Shown in pieces: positions 57,561 to 64,000 of a DNA stretch of 64,000 nucleotides (the stretch's first letter is position 1; every line of letters begins with the position of its first letter). Origin of the DNA: Leucaena leucocephala (lineage: Eukaryota > Streptophyta > Magnoliopsida > Fabales > Fabaceae); NCBI GenBank assembly GCA_037074615.1, contig CM073532.1:18492001-18556000 (forward strand). Direction: 5' to 3'. The notes beneath the pieces are model-generated. The model saw nothing but the letters and a program-made list of their open reading frames with translations. It did no database searches and was not told where the DNA came from. A program made the position numbers and the translations under genes.

Positions 57561-59477
57561 TGTTGGAAATTGTGCCCTAGGGGCCAATCATTGTCTTATA
57601 AACATTATTGTTTTATGAATTTCTTAATTATGTTATCACATTATTTGCATGTTTACTGTGATGACCATCCTTGGATAACTCATGATCTTATCCTAAATGT
57701 CCCTGGTCGGTCATCTATGCGGGAGCAGAGATGAAATAAGACCAGTATGACTTTGAAGGTATATAGAGATATAAATCAAAGTCATAGGCACATGTAAGAG
57801 TACAGGGTGTTGGACCGACCCGCTGTGAGAGAGCTGCATGGGTTAAGTCATAAGCTTCTCTCATATACAAACCATGTCACTATGCCATTTGACCTAAGAT
57901 CATCATGGATTCATACATGACAAACGCTCAGCTTTGACCTAGTCAAAACTTACTTTTGACCGAGTGATCATAAAGGCTATGTTTGGGCTCAGTGATTTTT
58001 CATGCGGAGGAATATGAATGGTCAAGATGGAATTTGTCCCTCATATTTGTAGAGAGATATTACTGGGCCCCTCGATGAGTGAGTCTGAGAAATGTATGGC
58101 CATACTGTAATGGAAGAGTAGTTCCATTTCTATAGTCAGACTATTGAGGGATCGAGAAAGTAATGGTTAGGAACAGGAGGATGACTTTCTCCATGCCTCA
58201 TCCATGACCGAAATATCGTGTGACAAAAGGGACGTGATGTGGTTGTATGAAAGGTTATATCGTTTATCGATCCTCATATAATTTGGGTAGTCGTAATGTC
58301 TTACTAGAGACCGCTTACGACTTGTGGGTCAGTATAGTAACTGGCCCACTGCCAACTTCATATGGGCCTACAGGGTCGCACACAAAATAGCCCAAAACGA
58401 GCTATGATATCCAGATTCATTGAATCTAAGACATGTCTAGATTCAATGAATAATCTAGGGTGGATATATATATTATATATATAAAAATTAGTATATATAT
58501 TATATATAATATAAGAGATATTTGCAAGATTTAATTTATAATGATAAATTAAATCTCTATCACTTTTGAATTTAACTTTAAATTGATATGATCTATTTGA
58601 ATTTAAAATTTAAATTGATATGATATCTCAAATTTGATTTATGAGAATAAATCAAATATAATTCCGTCTTATCATTATTTTAAATTAAATAAATAAGTGA
58701 ATTAAATCTGTGAGATGGATTTAATAAAAACCATATTTATTTAATTAGTTTCTTATCAAATTATGTAATATATGATATTGTATTAATTTTAGAATTAATA
58801 TAAGATTAATTCTGAAACCCAGCCCAATTAGAAACCCGATAGCATCCTATATATTTGACATTAGGGGCTAGGGTTCTACACACAAGAGAAAAAGGGGCAA
58901 CGAGAGTGCAAAAGGTTTATAGATAAGAAACTGCCAAAATAGAGACGGTGAGGACGGACTCTTGAGAAAGCCCTAGAGGGACAAGAGACACTAGCACGTC
59001 ATTCGTGGTTGGAACGCTATTCGTGTTGATACCGGTAATAAAGCCGATCTGAGTTGTCAACTTCTTGCGATCGAAAAAGAGCACCAGGTACAATAACCAG
59101 TAGCGACCAGTTGACACAGAGGTCGCGACTAAATTGGCATCTGAACATCAGAAATCCGAAAAGAGGCTACAGGTCATGACTAGTAGCAGAGGAAGTCGCG
59201 ACTGAAAACTCCAGAGACGACAGGTCACGACTAGAAGCTGAGGAGGTCGCGACTGAAAACTCAAGAGGCGACAGGTCGAGACTAGAAGCTGAGGAGGTCA
59301 CGACTGAAAACTCCAAAGGGGAAGAGTCGCGACTAGTAGATACTGAGGTCGCTACTAAAGCTTGAATACCGAAGGTAACACTTCTTTCTCCTTAACTTAA
59401 ACACATTCGGTAGATCCTGGCAGGGAATGAAAAAATTTTTAAAGTTAAGTTCCGCTGCGTGTCTTCCAATTCCCTTT
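57561..59477 (+). repeat. Putative copia-type solo LTR with dyad array
   Basis: It starts TGTTGGAAATTGTGCCC, a start typical of plant copia LTRs, and ends near 59477. The flanks TGTGA (57556-57560) and AGTGA (59478-59482) are a likely decayed duplication; the left Athila copy has the uninterrupted ATTGTGACTTG. The length is about 1.92 kb. It includes a TA-rich stretch (58460-58520), a run TTCCGCTGCGTG near its end and a GTCGCGAC array at 59100-59355. No copia coding sequence is present. The right border is uncertain by about 10 bp. Confidence 0.7.
59100..59355. repeat. GTCGCGAC dyad array in copia-type LTR
   Basis: Sites start at 59100, 59122, 59173, 59195, 59224, 59246, 59275, 59297, 59326 and 59348. 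Steps are 22, 51, 22, 29, 22, 29, 22, 29 and 22. This is the most regular array: units of 51 bp, each with two sites. Three of the ten sites are the perfect palindrome; the rest differ from it by one or two bases. Confidence 0.95.
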
Positions 59478-59482
59478 AGTGA

Positions 59483-59971
59483 CTTGTTATTTTCTACAGT
59501 TGTACAATTGGAATGGTGATTAAAAAGTGAAATAGCTTGAAGAAGTAAGGTCATGTGCAGTATATCATTAATCATTGACATGCATTTCCATTTCATCATC
59601 TAGCCTTTCCAACATTACAACCTTAATAAAGACCCTTTGATTCATAACTCTTGTGGCATTTAGTGGTGGAGATGTAGGATAGTTATAAGCCTATGGGAAG
59701 CCTAAGCTAGAAGGTTGAGTGAAATTACCTTGATAAGAGAGTGAGTGAAACACTATAACTTGTGAGGAAATCTCAATCGAGTTGCTTACTATGATTTACT
59801 TGCATGGGTTAGATGCTTTGATTGATATGCGATTAGTATGGATTGTTGCTAATTGAAGGGAAAGGGTTGATGGATGCAAGTACTTATACTAAATCTGTTT
59901 TGCCAATTTTGCTAAACATGAGTGTTTGAATTTCAGTTTTGATCCATAATTTTACTCAGGGTGCAAAAGTT
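59483..59971 (+). other. Athila-like 3' internal region, last part
   Basis: Non-coding sequence homologous to 1870-2306 of the left element and leading to the polypurine tract. No gene is seen. Confidence 0.75.
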
Positions 59972-59985
59972 AAGTGTAGGGGAGT
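59972..59985 (+). other. Polypurine tract of second Athila-like element
   Basis: AAGTGTAGGGGAGT directly precedes the 3' LTR start TGATAAAC; one base differs from the tract of the left element. Confidence 0.85.
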
Positions 59986-61422
59986 TGATAAACTCATATT
60001 TGTATTGATTTAGTGTAGTTAAAAAAAGAGTTTTATTATTGATTTCTGTCCCCATTTATCAATATATTGAGCAATTAATAAATAAAATAAAAATAGAACA
60101 ATTGGAAATTAATTGATGTAATTTTATTGATTAATTGGACAAATAATCTATTTATTTTAATTGTCCATTACAGATCAATGCACTAGTAGAATGAATAGAA
60201 AGGAGGGGACAGCTGGACAAGAGGAAATGGAAGCATGTGCTGCTAGACAAGGAGCATTCACCTGGAAATATAATTGAGGAGAACAGATTGAATCTGTGCT
60301 GGATCTAGGAACTGATAACAGAAGCAAGTGGGAGATCACACATGTGCTACAACAAAAATCACATGGAGGGGAAAGTTAAACGATTCATGCACATGCTGTC
60401 ATGCAGATGACACACCTTGCATCACACATTTTGGACAGCTCACACACCTCACACGTATGACCTCACTCATTCCGCACTCTGCTATATATCACGCCATCCA
60501 TCATCATTCTAGACATCATCACATATTACACAACATTCACCTACACCTCTTTCACGCACACTCTGATTCCTCTCCACACAATTCCCATACATCTCATTCT
60601 TCTCCACTCCATCAGATATCATTCCACACGCTATAGTCTCTCTCTCCATCTCATTTCGCTCTCTTCTATCTACAACTTTCCTTTGTTCTAGGCAATAGAA
60701 ATAGAGGAAAGTTCAATCTTCATCTTCATTTTCTCCTTCTGCATTCGCTATGACTGCTGCTGTACCTTATATTGCTATTGAAGTTCTGATGGCAATGCAA
60801 GGCTAAGCTACTGTGCTCTCTTGGAGATGATGCTTAACTAAAATCCTTAAGCTGAAATAGGGAGTTCATTTTGTCTTTAATTCAGAGTTGATTGTATTGA
60901 GTTGATGTAGTTGATTCTGTAATTACTGATGCAATTAGAGTTAGTAGATGACTAATGAGTATGAATCCGAGTTGAATTTTCTATTTCTACATAATTGATG
61001 CTTGAATTGATTCTCACCTTGAACTAGTTAGACATGGTTGTGATTAATTAGAGTAATCCTATAACAGAGTGCAGTTGTATCTATTAAATTCATCTTCTTC
61101 TATCTCTTGAGTTGAACGATTCTTAATTCTCTATTCAATGTCTGCGAGTTGTAGCTTGATTGAGATTTAGCTGGCGAGTTGTTAGATAACATATTCTAAT
61201 TTAACTGATTAACTCTTGATATTCTGTGGATAATGAATGTAAGGTAATCTCCAAGGGAACACACTTGTCATTGATTTATTTCCTCATCATAAACACCTAA
61301 ATTCATAAATAATAGCATAGGATTTACAATCAGTTTTAGTTCAAATATCTCATTACACAATTCATCTGATTAACTTGTTAATTTGTGGCTCACTAAATTA
61401 ATTAGGTACCTTAGCAACCATT

Positions 61423-62987
61423 TGATAAACTCATATTTGTACTAATTTTTAATATGTTAAAAGAGAGTTTATTATTGATTCTATCCATATTTACTACTAT
61501 GTTGAGCAAATTAGTTAACAATATGAAATTGGACAAGTGGAACTTTAAATCATGTGATTTTAGTGCTTAATTGGATACTCACAGTCGCGACCATACGTCA
61601 ACCAGCAAAGTAGAAGCGTTCTCTATAAATATTAGTCGCGACCTGAAGTACCTAACGTCCTGACCAAAATTCAAGGCAGAGATCAATAAGCGAAGGACAG
61701 AAGGGACAGCTGGACAGAAGGTGATTTAAGCATGTGATGAATTGCATAGATGGACTTAACAGACTGTAAACAAGAGCTGATAACAAATTGCAAGTGGGAG
61801 ATCATGCATAAGTTGAGCACTATTCACTCACAGCACTGTTCATACATCAACATACTCCATCTGAACAGAATGAGCAAGTTGCCAACAGCAAGTGGGGAGC
61901 ATGTGCTGTAAACAGAATACCAGATCATGTGCTGACAGATGGAGAGAGAGGACATCTGGACAGCTCCATTGACTCACTCATGCATTTCAGACTTCTCCTA
62001 TATATCACACTATCTGTACGGCATTCTAAATCACTCATCACCTGGACCTGACACTTCATACGTATATCACTCTTCTCACACCTCACTTCATCCATCAGAC
62101 ACTTCTTTCCCCATTCCCATAGCTCACGCACAGATCACTCTTCTTCTTTATTCTTCATTTCTCTTTTGTAACTTTCCTCTGTTCGAGTCAATAGTACTAG
62201 AGGAAAGTTTTACAGTACATCATCTCAATCTTCTCCTTCCATTTCCACATGACTTATACTGTGTCTTCCTCTGTTGCTGCTGGAGTTCAGTTAGCAATGC
62301 AAGGCTAAGCTGCTGTGCTCTCTTGGAGATGATACTGAACCAGAATCCTTGAGCTTAACAGGGAGTGTCATTGAGTCTTTAAGTCAGATTTAATTGTATT
62401 GAGTTGATATGTTTACTTCTAGTTTATTGATTCAATTAGAGTAGTAGATGATAAAGAAGTAGGGAACCGAGTTAGATTTCTTATTTCTGCAATAATGAAC
62501 CTTTGATTAATTCTCATCTTTGATATAGTTGAACATAGCTGTGATTAATTGAAGTAATTCTGTTTAATTCATATTCTACTATCTCTGAATTGAATAATTC
62601 CTATTCTCTATTAAATGTCTGTGAGTTGTAGTTTTGATTAAGATTTAGCTAGCGAGTTGTTAGCTAACCTATTCTAATTCAATTGATTAACTCTTGATAT
62701 TCTGTGGATAATGAAGGTAAGGTAATCTCCAAGGGAACACACTTGTCATCATTCATTCATCTCATCATCTTAATCACATAAAAAACAAAAACAATAGCAT
62801 ATATTTACTTTCTGAAGGTAGTTGATAGTTCAAAACACAACTCATCTGCTTAACTTGTTAATTTGTGGCTCAATAGATTAATTAGGAACTCTAACATCCA
62901 TTAGCTCCTTATGATTTGACCTAGGTTAGCCTCCACTTACTATTGGTTAGCTTAGTTTTGTTTGATAATTAGAAATGACAGTTATCA
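61423..62987 (+). repeat. Solo LTR, Athila-like subfamily 1, inside related LTR
   Basis: It starts TGATAAACTC and ends AGTTATCA (1565 bp), with perfect CCATT duplications at 61418-61422 and 62988-62992. It closely matches 2321-3895. It carries three GTCGCGAC-like sites at 61584, 61635 and 61657 (steps 51, 22). The host LTR belongs to the related subfamily 2. Confidence 0.95.
61584..61664. repeat. GTCGCGAC dyad sites in Athila solo LTR
   Basis: Two perfect sites (61584, 61635) and a variant gtcctgac (61657), at steps of 51 and 22, correspond to the block at 2572-2652. Confidence 0.85.
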
Positions 62988-63080
62988 CCATTTAGGCTCC
63001 TTATGAATTGACCTAGGTTAGCCTCCGCTTTACTATTTGGTTAGCTTAATTTTGTTTGATAATTAAAATGATAGTTATCA

Positions 63081-64000
63081 AACCAACAGGTGATGAAGTG
63101 TTTCTACCTTGTTTAAGGCAAATGTGGCAAACTTTTGGCATAATTTTGGAATTGAGAAAAAGTAACAACCACCTCAGCCTCTTAAAACAATTATGAAGTT
63201 CCCGCTTTCATTGTGAAATTCATCTGAAGCATTCACAAATGAGCGATAGTTTGTTTCTAGCTAATAATTATGTACTTTTCGCACTTTTTATCAATTGAAT
63301 GAAAAATGACTACCCATCTCAACTTTCAATGAGGATTGGAGATGCCCATAATCATTGCATAGTTTATGTATATATGTCACAACGAGTGATAGAGTCTTTT
63401 GAGCAAGAGTAAGGTAAAAGCATAAAGCTTGTTACACTATTGTTTAATTGAGTGAAAAGTCACCATGCATCTCAATTTTCAATAAGGATTGTAGAATCCC
63501 AATTTCTTTAAGAAATTGTTTCATATACGATACCAACTGGCGGTGAAGCGTTTCTACCTTGTTTTAGGCAAATGTGGTAAACTTTTGGTATTATTTTGGA
63601 ATTGTGGAAAAATCACAACCACTCAGCCTCTTAGACTAATTATGGAGTGCCCGCTTTCATTATGAAATTCATCCGAAGCGTTCACAAGCGAGCGATAATT
63701 TGTTTCTAGCTAGTAACGTACATTTCACACTTTTTATGAATTAAATAAAAACTGACTACCCATTTAAACTTTGAATGAGGATTGGAGTTGCCCACTTTAA
63801 TTTCATAATTGATGTATATATGTCACAACAAGTGATAGAGTCTTTTGAGACAAAGTAAGGTAAATTCTAAAAGCTTGTTGCACTATTTTTTAATTGAGTG
63901 AAAAGTCACCATGCATCTCAATTTTCAATGAGGATTATAGAATCCAAATTTCTTTAAGAAATTGTTTCATATACGACATCAATAAGTGATGACGTGTTTC
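63081..64000. repeat. Satellite array, continuation
   Basis: About two further units of the 450-bp satellite (anchors at 63253 and 63702, step 449), running off the window end. The first base pairs correspond to the point where the left block stopped, so both blocks are one array. Confidence 0.95.

Larger units (their letters stand above)
50689..63080 (+). mobile_element. Athila-like Ty3/gypsy element inserted in the satellite
   Basis: LTRs of subfamily 2 lie at 50689-51380 (truncated) and 59986-63080 (interrupted). Between them are a protease remnant, an unidentified coding remnant and a 3' non-coding region, but no reverse transcriptase or integrase. Later insertions are an old solo LTR (52762-56167), a copia-type LTR (57561-59477) and a solo Athila LTR (61423-62987). 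The satellite is cut at ...CGACAC and resumes with AACCAACAGG, in the same phase, so the element landed in an existing array. The target duplication is only partly preserved. Confidence 0.92.
59986..63080 (+). repeat. 3' LTR, Athila-like subfamily 2, interrupted
   Basis: It starts TGATAAACTC and ends AGTTATCA at 63080. Without the solo LTR inserted at 61423 and one CCATT it is about 1525 bp. It lacks the GTCGCGAC block found in subfamily 1. Satellite sequence follows immediately. Confidence 0.93.

Noticed and set aside
58460..58520. TA-rich stretch as a possible replication origin or matrix attachment site
   Set aside because: It is a simple AT repeat inside a copia-type LTR. Nothing beyond composition supports a function.
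1..64000. tRNA, rRNA or other structured RNA genes
   Set aside because: None was recognised by eye. Short matches to the Met-tRNA 3' end are primer binding sites. A covariance-model scan would be needed to exclude small ones.

Overview
This window comes from a plant nuclear genome, most likely a eudicot. It is AT-rich, almost every gene-like sequence belongs to a transposable element, and the element types are plant ones: Athila-like and chromovirus-like Ty3/gypsy, Ty1/copia, and a CACTA element with a TNP2-type transposase. The only non-transposon gene recognised is a broken fragment of a plant HhH-GPD DNA glycosylase. I cannot name the species. The density of nested elements, a CRM-like gypsy element and a satellite array suggest pericentromeric heterochromatin.

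Layout from left to right. 1-3895: right part of an Athila-like element that has lost most of its interior (truncated 5' LTR, 3' internal region, polypurine tract, 3' LTR). 3896-16120: a decayed copia element, split by a CRM-like gypsy element on the minus strand (4796-13951, target duplication CCTTA), which is itself split by a solo LTR (6051-8055, TAATT). 16121-19753: the glycosylase pseudogene, with a solo LTR in its last exon (16896-19711, AGCGA). 21123-29810: a CACTA element with 3-bp duplication ATA, an accessory ORF, a transposase gene with three in-frame stops, and a nine-exon second gene (Transposase_24 plus Ulp1-like part). 31201-45018: a gutted gypsy element carrying two solo LTRs, each with another solo LTR inside it (33765-36603 in 32321-37916; 40851-43650 in 38758-44553). 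45050-50688: a satellite array of about 450-bp units. 50689-63080: a second Athila-like element inserted in the satellite, carrying an old solo LTR (52762-56167), a copia-type LTR (57561-59477) and a solo Athila LTR (61423-62987, CCATT). 63081-64000: the satellite resumes.

No gene appears intact, and none of the elements looks autonomous. Reading frames are broken by small indels and by stops that mostly sit where the family would have Arg (CGA) or Gln (CAA/CAG), which fits deamination of methylated cytosine.

The most unusual pattern is a palindromic 8-mer, GTCGCGAC, with decayed variants, repeated at alternating spacings of about 22 and 29 bp (period about 51). It occurs in unrelated contexts: Athila LTRs, the Athila 3' internal region, one member of a long-LTR family whose other members lack it, and a copia-type LTR. 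It looks like a regulatory or minisatellite module shared between retroelement families. Coordinates, target duplications and spacings were read by eye; no alignment or database search was run.
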